Shown here: positions 41,103 to 48,644 of the stretch, in pieces
Layout: every line of letters starts with the position of its first letter
Position numbering within the stretch: position 1 is the first letter of the stretch
From: [Mycobacterium] stephanolepidis
Lineage (GTDB): Bacteria > Actinomycetota > Actinomycetes > Mycobacteriales > Mycobacteriaceae
DNA: 64,000 nucleotides
NCBI RefSeq assembly: GCF_002356335.1
Contig: NZ_AP018165.1
Coordinates: 3,534,001-3,598,000 of the forward strand
Direction: 5' to 3'
Notes under the pieces: generated by a model
The model's database searches: none
Told to the model about the DNA's origin: nothing
The model's input: the letters and a program-made list of their open reading frames with translations, nothing else
Position numbers and translations under genes: made by a program

Positions 41103-41826
41103 TACTCAGCGCCTGATGCTGCCCTTCGATAATCTCGAACAACACTGGGCCACCAAGGTTTTCAGTAACATACTCGCCGTGTTCAAGTGGGATGTAGAAC
41201 TCGTTTCGGCCGTGGATCACGACAGCGGGGCATGTGATACCGGAGAGGCGGTCCTCGATGCTGGGCCGGCCGAGCCACGCATCGGCTACGAGACGGATCT
41301 GGCTCCAGTCGGCCTTGCGCCAACGATCCATCAACGCTTCGCTATCCGGTCCAGCAGCAGCCTCAGCCACTCGCCCGAACTCGTCCGACTGCGGGCCCCC
41401 GCTGGTCCACACGTCAACGCCAGACCCCAGTGATATCGACTCGCCAAGATCGGTTGCACGAGCGGTCGCCCCGACCAACACCAGGCCCGCAACACGTTCG
41501 GGCTCCAAGAGCGCGGCATGCAATGCCATAGCGGCGCTGTACAACTCGCCGCCGAAAACCGCGCGTTCGATCCCCAACGCAGCGGCCAGCTCAAGAGCAT
41601 CGCGGGCGACCTCGACGAATTCAAACGGCTTGCCGTCGAATCGCGTGGCGCCATGCCCGCGTTGGTCGAAAGTGACCACGCGATAGCCCTCACCCGCCAG
41701 CGCGTCCGCGAGCGGCTCGAGGTGGATTGTGTCGAGGAACATCGGGTGTGACAGCACCATAGGCGGGCCGTCTCCCCCGCTGTCGGTGTAATGGATCGAT
41801 TGCCCGTTCACGTCGATGTGCGGCAT
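41038..41826 (-). CDS. Alpha/beta hydrolase-fold protein lacking a normal nucleophile
   Basis: A 262-residue alpha/beta hydrolase-fold protein. The scaffold is clear (VVTFDQRGHGAT, GLVLVGAT, a late His at 237 in GQHQAL), but the nucleophile elbow, expected as G-x-S-x-G, reads GGELYSA at residues 92-98, and the oxyanion region reads SHPMF instead of HG. It may be a pseudo-enzyme or use a shifted Ser. It is convergent with the MmyB-type regulator. Confidence 0.75.
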   Translation of the reverse strand: MPHIDVNGQSIHYTDSGGDGPPMVLSHPMFLDTIHLEPLADALAGEGYRVVTFDQRGHGATRFDGKPFEFVEVARDALELAAALGIERAVFGGELYSAAMALHAALLEPERVAGLVLVGATARATDLGESISLGSGVDVWTSGGPQSDEFGRVAEAAAGPDSEALMDRWRKADWSQIRLVADAWLGRPSIEDRLSGITCPAVVIHGRNEFYIPLEHGEYVTENLGGPVLFEIIEGQHQALSITRFPETLAAVRSLSRQQFPV

Positions 41827-41934
41827 ACCAGCAGAGTATTACTTCGACCAATGCGCCATGAAGGCTTTCGGAGTTTGCGGTCGCGTTATACGCTGCGGGC
41901 ACGGGTCGGGGCCGCACGCACAGCAGGGGGCCCA

Positions 41935-42513
41935 ATGACCGACGCGCCGAAACCGTCCGCAGGCTGGTACCCGGACCCCTCGGGCAGCCCGAGGCAACGC
42001 TACTTCGACGGCTCGAATTGGACAGACAACTACTCTGACGACGCGAAATGGGTTACACCGCCTGAGGAACGCAAGATCCCACCGTGGCAGATATTCGTCG
42101 CCTCAGGAGGCATCGTCGCGGTTGCCGTCGCCATGGTGTCCGTCGCGGGACCCGATCGGCGCCCGCCAGCGCCAACACGCATAACCGAGGCGGTGCCGGT
42201 GAATGCTGGGCCGAAAACGATTAGCCCATCCGAGTGCAAGGTGCAAGCCGTCCCGAAGTGCGACGGCGTTTTCCGCGTGACCGATGGCGGGGCCCTCAGC
42301 ACAGGGCTGTTGACCGGTTGGATCCGGACCGAAGGACCGCTACCGGGCCGGTCAAGCTGCTACTGGAGCCGCCTATCCGGGCCTGACGAGACGATCAACA
42401 ACACGCTCGCCACAGGACGTCTGACCGAAGGCCAGTCGGCTACCGTCGAAATCAAGCCTGGCGATTACGCGTTCGCAACACACGGCTGCCTGCCCTGGCA
42501 GAAGGTCGGATAG
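41935..42513 (+). CDS. DUF2510 membrane protein
   Basis: A 192-residue actinobacterial envelope protein. Residues 9-30 are a DUF2510 unit (AGWYPDPSG to RYFDGSNWT), residues 50-72 a single membrane helix, and residues 95-190 an outer domain with four Cys (101, 109, 142 and 185), probably two disulfides. Start ATG at 41935 follows GGGGG. It is seven bases upstream of the R-x4-H gene, implying one message and possibly one system. Confidence 0.75.
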   Translation: MTDAPKPSAGWYPDPSGSPRQRYFDGSNWTDNYSDDAKWVTPPEERKIPPWQIFVASGGIVAVAVAMVSVAGPDRRPPAPTRITEAVPVNAGPKTISPSECKVQAVPKCDGVFRVTDGGALSTGLLTGWIRTEGPLPGRSSCYWSRLSGPDETINNTLATGRLTEGQSATVEIKPGDYAFATHGCLPWQKVG

Positions 42514-42520
42514 TTCCGGC

Positions 42521-43264
42521 ATGAGCGACAACGCTGGCCACGGTATCCGTAGCGTCGCTGGATCGACGTGGGAACGGACTCAATCCGAGATACGGGCATT
42601 CCACAAGTTCGGTCTGCTCTGGGCGGAGAGCGGTTACGACAAGGTGTGGGCAGCAGCCATCCAGCGCGTAGACGAGAACTTCGATCCTGATGACCACCAC
42701 GGCGACGAACACGTATGGCGCTTCGACGAGCAGGTCGAGGGAATGTGGCCGGACCGGTTCGGCTGGATGATTCACGCCGCCGCGATCAAAGACGCGGTGA
42801 CAGCGTTCGAGGTATACATGGAAGACGTTCTTCGCGAATGGCTTTCGCATATCCGCATTGGAGACGGCTCGGTACGTCCGGTTGTCCGCGTCACTAAAGG
42901 TCGCGAGTCACCCAATTGGCTCGTCCTGACGCGCTTCCACGCCGACTTGGGCGCCAACATCAGCACACCAAGCGTCCGGGAGATACGCGACCTTCGGCAC
43001 CTGCTGACCCACCAGCGGGGCGAACTGCGTTCCGAGGCGGCAATCGAGAAATTCACCCGCACTAATGCAGGCGATCGCTTTAGCCGGCCAAGAGTCGGCG
43101 ATCCCGTCGAACTCCACACGGAAGACGTGCTAAAAGTCCTGGCCGACCTCGACGAAACCGTGCGCGCGACCGAACATGCGATTTTCGAGCGCGTCGGGCT
43201 TCTCGATTCCGAGATCGAAGCATGGGAAACCAATGGCTACATCACGGTCGAACCAAGAACATAG
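42521..43264 (+). CDS. Cargo protein with HEPN-like R-x4-H motif (247 aa)
   Basis: A 247-residue protein in an operon with the DUF2510 membrane protein. It is helical, with RHLLTH at residues 159-164 in RDLRHLLTHQRGE, matching the R-x4-6-H ribonuclease motif of HEPN proteins. The N-terminal part (residues 70-115) also contains long helices that could form the four-helix bundle. The pairing of a membrane sensor with a putative RNase would suit abortive defence, which is my inference. Confidence 0.6.
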   Translation: MSDNAGHGIRSVAGSTWERTQSEIRAFHKFGLLWAESGYDKVWAAAIQRVDENFDPDDHHGDEHVWRFDEQVEGMWPDRFGWMIHAAAIKDAVTAFEVYMEDVLREWLSHIRIGDGSVRPVVRVTKGRESPNWLVLTRFHADLGANISTPSVREIRDLRHLLTHQRGELRSEAAIEKFTRTNAGDRFSRPRVGDPVELHTEDVLKVLADLDETVRATEHAIFERVGLLDSEIEAWETNGYITVEPRT

Positions 43265-43398
43265 GGCGTGGACTCCACTCCCAGTCCAGCATCACGCGGC
43301 GCGCCGGTAGTCGGCGTGTCCCCAAGCAAATCACAAGATGTCCAGTTCCTGTGATTCGATTCGATTATGAACACGAATGCCTGGGTCTGGGGGTGTAG

Positions 43399-43650
43399 AT
43401 GAGCGGCGAGCAAATCAGCCGAGCCCAGGCACGCAAAAGCCTGGAAGGCCCCGTTTACAAAGTCGTCTCCAAATACATGCGCAAGGGCTTCAAACTGACC
43501 AAGGGTGGGCACCTATACACGATCTGGTGTCCGTGCGGCGGCGTTGGCGGGAAGGGCTGGTTCTCAGTCAATGGAACGCCGAACGATGCCGACCACCACG
43601 CGCAGCAGATCGAGCGATTCTGCCGAAAATGCCCTAAAAAGCCACATTGA
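43399..43650 (+). CDS. HicA-like toxin (83 aa)
   Basis: An 83-residue protein whose fold pattern alpha-beta-beta-beta-alpha and GGHLY at residues 36-40 resemble HicA mRNA interferases, where His is catalytic (here H38). Unusually it also carries CPC (44-46) and C75-x2-C78, which could bind zinc. It is the first gene of a three-gene plus-strand unit with an HTH protein and a SecB-like protein. A TATGAA element upstream near 43364 could be its -10. HicA identity is moderate. Confidence 0.6.
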   Translation: MSGEQISRAQARKSLEGPVYKVVSKYMRKGFKLTKGGHLYTIWCPCGGVGGKGWFSVNGTPNDADHHAQQIERFCRKCPKKPH

Positions 43651-43700
43651 GGTATCTGTTTCCAGTTGACAACAGCTGAGCCGGATTGGACACTGGCGCC

Positions 43701-44324
43701 ATGGCCGTCTACGAGTTCTCTTTCGCGACGAATGAACTAAAAGGCCCCGATGACGAGCGCCTAGCGTCGGTGGCGAAGGGCTGCCGCGACACAACTGCGT
43801 ACAGCCATGGAGACCTGACCGTCGTGGTAATCACGATGGAAGGCGCCAACGCCTCACGTGCAGGTATCCAAGCCGCTCAGCTTCTAATCGACTCAGATCT
43901 CAGCCCCACGCGGACCGTTCCCGACCTCGTCGATCGACGCGAGATCTCCGAGCGCGCCGACGTCCGCCGGCAGACCGTTGGCAACTGGGCTCGCGGTGAC
44001 CGCATGGCCAACACCCCCTTCCCTACCCCGTACGCGATGGTCAGCGGTGAGCTGTGGCTGTGGGGCGACGTCGCGGCTTGGCTTTCAAACAATGGCCACT
44101 TAACCGAGTCTGTGCAGTATCCGACCGCGCCTGATCACACCCGAGTCGATCATTGGATTCTCGATCGACAGGCCGCTCTGACGCCGTCACAAAGAGGACG
44201 CAACGAATTTGCGGATGTGACCCTCCTTTTGAAGAACGTCTCATGGCCATCTAGATCCATCCAGCAGCGCGCTCCACGGCTGACTGGTACATCAGCCGCA
44301 TTTCGTGTGGTCGCTTCCGTATGA
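43701..44324 (+). CDS. Putative antitoxin with HTH and C-terminal tail (207 aa)
   Basis: A 207-residue protein. Residues 1-65 form an alpha/beta domain, residues 75-100 an HTH (LVDRREISERADVRRQTVGNW), with a further region to 130 like an AlpA/MerR wing (GELWLWGDVAAWL). Residues about 150-207 form a tail with hydrophobic patches (ADVTLLLKNVSW, AAFRVVASV) that could be the chaperone-addiction region, as in mycobacterial HigA. Its stop overlaps the SecB-like start (ATGA). Confidence 0.6.
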   Translation: MAVYEFSFATNELKGPDDERLASVAKGCRDTTAYSHGDLTVVVITMEGANASRAGIQAAQLLIDSDLSPTRTVPDLVDRREISERADVRRQTVGNWARGDRMANTPFPTPYAMVSGELWLWGDVAAWLSNNGHLTESVQYPTAPDHTRVDHWILDRQAALTPSQRGRNEFADVTLLLKNVSWPSRSIQQRAPRLTGTSAAFRVVASV

Positions 44325-44734
44325 GCGAAACCGCTCCCCACGTTGTCACCGACGCTCGGGATCTGCTGGGGATCACTGAACTCTCAGATATCACGTACAC
44401 CCGGCTGTCGGCACAGGTCTCAGACGAAGACGATGCGCCGTTCGCTGTCCAGGTTCTGGTCCGTCAAGGCGAGAACTCAATTGAGATCCTATGCAAGGCA
44501 ACCCTTTCCGGGGAAGGCGCGTCGTACGCTGTTGACGCCATTGGCCGGTTTACTGTGAATGAACCATGCGAGGTTTCCGGGGACGTCTTGACGGAGTTCA
44601 TAGGGAAGGCCGGAGTCGTCGCGATCTATCCATACTTGCGAAACGGGATGGTCGATCTTGCGTCGAGACTCGGGCTACCACGGCCCGTGATTCCCTTCCT
44701 ACGTCCAGAAGGGCCCAAATTCACTCCGCCGTAA
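44321..44734 (+). CDS. SecB-like chaperone of a toxin-antitoxin-chaperone module
   Basis: A 137-residue protein whose last third has the SecB-like signature A-x-YPY-x-R-x4-DL-x2-RL-x-LP-x5-L (AIYPYLRNGMVDLASRLGLP at 101-120), also seen in the M. tuberculosis chaperone Rv1957, which protects antitoxin HigA1. The N-terminal part has alternating strands as in SecB. It is translationally coupled to the antitoxin gene and its end overlaps the convergent integrase gene by 14 bases. Confidence 0.7.
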   Translation: MSETAPHVVTDARDLLGITELSDITYTRLSAQVSDEDDAPFAVQVLVRQGENSIEILCKATLSGEGASYAVDAIGRFTVNEPCEVSGDVLTEFIGKAGVVAIYPYLRNGMVDLASRLGLPRPVIPFLRPEGPKFTPP

Positions 44735-45812
44735 GCATGTTGGCGATTGCGTCTGCAGCTGCCTGGGCACTCGTCCGGTCGATATGCCCGTATAGGTCGA
44801 CCGTTGTCGTGATCGACTCATGCCCCAGGTGCCGTTGGACGACCGGAAGCGGGACGCCGGCGAGGATCATCCACGACGCGCAGGTGTGCCGCAGATCGTG
44901 GATGCGGGGATTGCGTGGGAGTTCGGCCTTTTCGACTGCGGGCCACCAGACGTTGGCCCGGAAGTTCGGGGGCCGGACTGGGCCTCCCTCGGCTCGCCGG
45001 CCGCGCCCGGAGTTTGTGAACAGCCACTCACCTGAGTAGTTCAGCTTCTCGAGGGTGCCCTTCCCCACGTTGATTGTTCGTTTCGACCGCGCCGTCTTCG
45101 GTGGTGCGAGGCGATACCCACCCCCACCGCGCCGCCACGACTGCCAGATTCGGACGGTGCCCGCGTTCTGATCGACGTCGTCGGGCCGCAGCGCCGTGGC
45201 TTCCGACAGGCGGCACCCCGATGCGACGAGGAACTCAGTAAATGGCTGCCATGACTCGCTGACCTTGTCGTTGAGTTCGGCGAACTGCTCGCGGGTAAGA
45301 AACACCATTTCCTGGGCATGGCTCTGCGGCAATCGGACGCCGGCAGCCGGATTGGCTTTCAGCCTCCCTGCGGTGACCGCGCTGGCCAGCGCGCCGGATA
45401 GGAAGCCGTGTTTGTTCGCGATCGTCTTCGGGCTGAGATCGTCCTCCATCCCCGATACCCATAGTGCGATGTCGTCGCGGGTGAGGTCATCGAGCGGGAT
45501 CGGGCCGAGGTGGGGGCCGATGTCGTTTCGGAGGTACCGGTCGTAGTCCTCGATGGTGCGTTTGTCGACGCCGGTGAGGTGGTCGATGTGGTGTCGGATC
45601 CAGGACTCGACGGTCAGTTTCGTTCGGGGCGCGGCGCTGACTTTCAGGATCTCCAGTGCCCGTGCGGGCCCTACCCGGTTTATTAGCTCGCAGGCGTACT
45701 CGGCCTCTTGCTGGTCGTTAACTGACAGCGATGTCTGCTTGCCGTCGAGGCGGTACAGGACCGAGAAATAGGGGCTGCCGTTGCCCCGGTATCGCGTGCG
45801 GATTGATGCCAC
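44721..45812 (-). CDS. int: Tyrosine integrase
   Basis: A 363-residue site-specific recombinase. Catalytic residues in this numbering are R201 (GCRLSEA), H305 and R308 (HDLRHT), H331 (GHESI) and the nucleophile Y341 (DLYGH). The N-terminus (ASIRTRYRGNGSPYFSV) is an arm-binding AP2-like region. GTG at 45812 is preferred: a -10-like TATCAT ends seven bases upstream, and upstream ATGs fall inside a large hairpin. Integration is at the 3' end of ssrA. Confidence 0.9.
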   Translation of the reverse strand: MASIRTRYRGNGSPYFSVLYRLDGKQTSLSVNDQQEAEYACELINRVGPARALEILKVSAAPRTKLTVESWIRHHIDHLTGVDKRTIEDYDRYLRNDIGPHLGPIPLDDLTRDDIALWVSGMEDDLSPKTIANKHGFLSGALASAVTAGRLKANPAAGVRLPQSHAQEMVFLTREQFAELNDKVSESWQPFTEFLVASGCRLSEATALRPDDVDQNAGTVRIWQSWRRGGGGYRLAPPKTARSKRTINVGKGTLEKLNYSGEWLFTNSGRGRRAEGGPVRPPNFRANVWWPAVEKAELPRNPRIHDLRHTCASWMILAGVPLPVVQRHLGHESITTTVDLYGHIDRTSAQAAADAIANMLTAE

Positions 45813-45814
45813 GC

Positions 45815-45833
45815 GGTCAATGATATGTTGACC
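45815..45833 (-). promoter_or_regulatory. Integrase promoter -10 embedded in inverted repeat
   Basis: GGTCAA (plus 45815-45820) and TTGACC (45828-45833) form a perfect inverted repeat around ATGATAT-type DNA. On the minus strand TATCAT (45825-45820) reads as a -10 box seven bases before the GTG start. A protein bound to the repeat would cover the promoter. No clear -35 is seen. Confidence 0.45.
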
Positions 45834-45842
45834 AAAGTGTTG

Positions 45843-45884
45843 ACGGCAGGTCATCCGGTAAAAATCTACCGGCTGACCTGCCGT
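45843..45884. terminator. Long hairpin between integrase and ssrA
   Basis: Arms of 18 bases with one mismatch (ACGGCAGGTCA-t-CCGGTA and TACCGG-c-TGACCTGCCGT) enclose a six-base loop. The phage DNA places it seven bases downstream of the mature ssrA end, so it would stop ssrA transcripts before the integrase gene. On the plus strand TTTT follows it, so it could act in both directions. Confidence 0.6.
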
Positions 45885-45890
45885 TTTCCG

Positions 45891-45940
45891 TGGAGCTGCC
45901 GGGAATTGAACCCGGGTCCAACGGCCGTTCATTAAGGCTT
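45891..45940. other. Prophage attachment junction in the 3' end of ssrA
   Basis: The tRNA-like 3' end of tmRNA (T arm and acceptor end) is the integration target. Phage sequence begins right after the last acceptor base at 45891. The exact core cannot be measured because the other junction is outside the window. The range given is the acceptor and T-arm region where phages of this type usually cross over. Confidence 0.55.
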
Positions 45941-46258
45941 CTCCGTGCGCAGTTCGCTATGCCTCTACTTGGATCTCTCGGTCTCGCGAACAAGCCGAGA
46001 TGACGATCCCAGTCGCTGTTTTATGTCCCCACGGGTCCCGCGACCGAACCCGTAGGTTTGTCCCTCTAGCTGATGCCAGGGTCCGGGCCGAGGGCGCTCC
46101 CGGTCTGACAGACACGCAGTCGCTTAGGCAGCGAGTGCGTAGTCGCGCTGATGAGAATCGGCGCTTAATTGGTTGCAATGACGCTTACGGTGGTCTCTTG
46201 CCTGCACCGGCACGCTTCCCTTAAGTCGAGACTCGCTGTCGAAACCTTTCAGCCCCGT
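45891..46258 (-). ncRNA. ssrA: Transfer-messenger RNA (tmRNA)
   Basis: A full tmRNA of about 368 bases that rescues stalled ribosomes with SmpB. The 5' end is GGGGCTGA at 46258 and pairs with the 3' CAGCTCC near 45892. The tag codes ADSHQRDYALAA and stops at 46124 (39 bases including the stop, 46124-46162), the mycobacterial tag. The T arm reads GGGTTCAATTCCC. No CCA is encoded. A hairpin CCCACCG/CGGTGGG at 46262-46280 lies just upstream in the precursor. The prophage has rebuilt the 3' end so the gene should still work. Confidence 0.95.
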
Positions 46259-46378
46259 CACCCCACCGACCTTCGGTGGGACACTCCATCGTACCGCCGC
46301 AGATCCACGAAGCCACCGAATTACCCGTCCACGCCACGGTAACGTGCTGCAAATCGCCAAACTTGGGGAGTCACCGCC

Positions 46379-46948
46379 ATGCGCATGCTGCTGAGGACCT
46401 ATGCCGCCGTTGCGGCCGGTGCGACCGTATTCGCTGCTCAGGCGTCTGCCGAGCCGTCAGTACCCAGCCTTGACAGCTACACGGCGGTCGAGCCCACCGC
46501 CTTTGAGACGTACTCGGCGTACGCCACCACGGGTGTGCAGTTCCTCACCCCCGATGGCCTGCGCTGCCGCATCACCTCGAACTCCCGCGCCACCGGAGTC
46601 GACGGCACCTGCTGGGGCAAGCTCCCCGGCGTCGCGGGTGACGAGAACGTCGCCGCGGTGTCGCTCAATACCCCGACCGCGAGCCTGACCCACATGCCGG
46701 ATCTGGGCCAGCAGGAGATTGTCGCGCGACCCGACGCGTCACCGGCCGGACCGGCACCCGTGGACCCCAGCGCCTATCGGCCGCTGACCGCTGGCCAGAA
46801 GATCACCTACGGACTCAAGGGCACCGACAAGGTGATCACCTGCGGCGTGAGCGATCTGCGCGAGACGATCTGCCTACTGCCCAACAATTTCACCGGTGAC
46901 GGCCCGCACGGATTCGTGCTGTCCCCGGCGGGCAGCCGAGCGTTCTAG
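46379..46948 (+). CDS. Secreted protein of unknown function (189 aa)
   Basis: A 189-residue host protein with a signal peptide (hydrophobic residues about 7-20, cleavage likely after ASA near 24). The mature part has four Cys, in pairs (RCRIT to TCWGK and TCGVS to ICLLP), suggesting two disulfides. It is a common mycobacterial secreted-protein type with no assigned function. The start could also be ATG at 46385. Confidence 0.8.
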   Translation: MRMLLRTYAAVAAGATVFAAQASAEPSVPSLDSYTAVEPTAFETYSAYATTGVQFLTPDGLRCRITSNSRATGVDGTCWGKLPGVAGDENVAAVSLNTPTASLTHMPDLGQQEIVARPDASPAGPAPVDPSAYRPLTAGQKITYGLKGTDKVITCGVSDLRETICLLPNNFTGDGPHGFVLSPAGSRAF

Positions 46949-46955
46949 CCGTGGT

Positions 46956-47018
46956 CGCCGAGACCGAGGTTGTGGCGAAAAGATGCGAGACGAATCCGCC
47001 ACAACCTCGGTCTCGGCG
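46956..47018. terminator. 22-base perfect inverted repeat between convergent genes
   Basis: CGCCGAGACCGAGGTTGTGGCG (46956-46977) and its exact complement (46997-47018) flank a 19-base loop. It lies between two converging genes, so it can terminate both. Directly to the right the unit TCTCGGCGCGAAGGGG is repeated twice, so this may also be a member of a dispersed repeat family. Confidence 0.6.
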
Positions 47019-47061
47019 CGAAGGGGGTCTCGGCGCGAAGGGGTCGGCGCGCAACAGCGCT

Positions 47062-48624
47062 CTAGCGCGCGTCTGCCAACACTTCCAGCGCGGCGTTGTA
47101 TCCGGGTATGAAGGAAGTCGCCGGTCCACCATGACATCCCGCGCTCCCGAGATACAGGCCTTCGACGGGTAAGGGATCACCCCGATATCCACGTGGCCCC
47201 GGTCTGTTGACGCCGATCTGGTCCGCGTGAACCAGCCCGAAGCAGTAGTCGCCGCCCGGTGCCCCGAACATGGGGCCCATGTGGCGGGGTGTGAAGGTGG
47301 TGTGCCGCAGCACCGTGTCCTTGAAATTGGGTGCTAGCCGGGAGATCTTGTCCATCACCCGCTCCCCCATTTCCACCTTCATCTCGCCATACCGGGCATG
47401 CCCCGTCTCCACCGGGAACCACAGTGCGAACGCCGAGGCCGCATGCTTACCCTCGGGCGCCAGCTGCGGGTCATGCAGGGACGGAATCTGGAACACCACC
47501 GCGGGATCGGCGGGCACGACACCCCGTCGACAGTCTTCCCACTGCGCCTGCAACTCCTCGGGCGTGCAGTACATACCGACCGTCGATTGCATCTCGGGAT
47601 CGTTCAGGCCCTGATACGGCGCCGCGAACTCCGGTAGCGCGTCCAGAGCGAAGTGCATCTGCAGGTAGCTGCCGCGGTGATCAACCCGCGCGAATCGGTC
47701 CCGCTGATCGGGTGGAACAACCGACGAGTCCAACATCTCGACCACGGTGATATCCGGTGCGACGCAAGAAACAACGACCGGCGCGGTGATTGTCGAGCCA
47801 TCTTCCAAACGGACGCCGCTCACCCGGCCGTCAGATGTCAGGATTTGGGCCACCGTGCTGCGCAGTCGCACTTCACCGCCATGCCGGACGAAGAGGTCAT
47901 GCAGATGCGACGTCAGCGCACCGATACCGCCGCGGAGCTTCTTCATCTGCAAAGCAGTCGCATCCGGCATCGCCAGCCCGAAGGCCAGCGCAGCGGCGCT
48001 ACCGGGGGTCTCCGGACCACGGTAGGTCATGTTGAGCGCCAGGAACGCCAGCATTCCGCGCAGCACGCCATGTTTTTCCTTGTCGGGAAAGTAGCGGTCC
48101 AGCACGTCGGTGACCGATCCGAAAAGCATGTCGTTGATGCTCGCCCGCTCGAATTCGCTTGTTGCACACGCATACATCTCATCGAATGTTTTCGGCGGCT
48201 GCCCCACCTCAAATCGCCCCAAGGCCCTCGTCGGTGCCTGGCTCCACGCCATGATGCCCGCCATGCCGTTGACCGCCTCGGCCCCGTGCACCTCGTTGAG
48301 ATGAGTCAACAACTTCATCGGATCGCTGTAGTAGACAAGCGGCTCGTCGCCAATTCCCCTGAGCGCCAAGGAAACAACATCGAGGTCGACGGTCGGCAAG
48401 CTATCGAGCCCGAGATCGCGGCTCAATACGGCGGATGTGGGAAATTGGACGGATCCGGCGATTTCGAATCGGTAGCCGTCGAACAGCTCCACCGTCGAGG
48501 CCATTCCGCCGGCGTACAACTTCGCGTCGAGACACAGGGTGTGCAGTCCCGACTGTTGCAGCTTTGCCGCTGCGGTAAGTCCGTTGTGCCCCGCGCCGAT
48601 CACGATCGCCTCGAAGTCCGCCAT
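47062..48624 (-). CDS. FAD-dependent oxidoreductase, phytoene desaturase-like
   Basis: A 520-residue flavoprotein of the phytoene desaturase/amine oxidase group. The dinucleotide-binding motif is GAGHNG near residue 10 (VIGAGHNGLTAA) with the expected GGMAS after it, and the C-terminal FAD signature is GLYLGSAGCHGGPATSFIPGYN. The substrate is unknown, and a retinol- or carotenoid-like lipid is a family-based guess. A TetR gene with a matching operator is directly upstream. Confidence 0.85.
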   Translation of the reverse strand: MADFEAIVIGAGHNGLTAAAKLQQSGLHTLCLDAKLYAGGMASTVELFDGYRFEIAGSVQFPTSAVLSRDLGLDSLPTVDLDVVSLALRGIGDEPLVYYSDPMKLLTHLNEVHGAEAVNGMAGIMAWSQAPTRALGRFEVGQPPKTFDEMYACATSEFERASINDMLFGSVTDVLDRYFPDKEKHGVLRGMLAFLALNMTYRGPETPGSAAALAFGLAMPDATALQMKKLRGGIGALTSHLHDLFVRHGGEVRLRSTVAQILTSDGRVSGVRLEDGSTITAPVVVSCVAPDITVVEMLDSSVVPPDQRDRFARVDHRGSYLQMHFALDALPEFAAPYQGLNDPEMQSTVGMYCTPEELQAQWEDCRRGVVPADPAVVFQIPSLHDPQLAPEGKHAASAFALWFPVETGHARYGEMKVEMGERVMDKISRLAPNFKDTVLRHTTFTPRHMGPMFGAPGGDYCFGLVHADQIGVNRPGPRGYRGDPLPVEGLYLGSAGCHGGPATSFIPGYNAALEVLADAR

Positions 48625-48644
48625 GCCTCACGCTGACATGGCAC

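Larger units (their letters stand above)
1..45890. mobile_element. Integrated temperate siphophage (prophage), left end outside window
   Basis: A complete head, tail, replication, recombination and lysogeny gene set occupies this stretch and stops exactly at the 3' end of the ssrA gene, next to a tyrosine integrase. Virion genes read leftwards in the usual order terminase, portal, protease, capsid, connectors, major tail protein, chaperones, tape measure, tail tip. No holin, lysin or second attachment site is seen, so these should lie beyond base 1. Nearly all genes are on the minus strand. The plus-strand genes are the repressor and cargo genes. The prophage looks intact in what is visible: no transposon, no degraded structural gene. 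Confidence 0.95.

Noticed and set aside
45897..45945. Separate tRNA gene at the prophage junction
   Set aside because: The T arm and acceptor end belong to tmRNA; the 5' half pairs 360 bases away and there is no anticodon arm.
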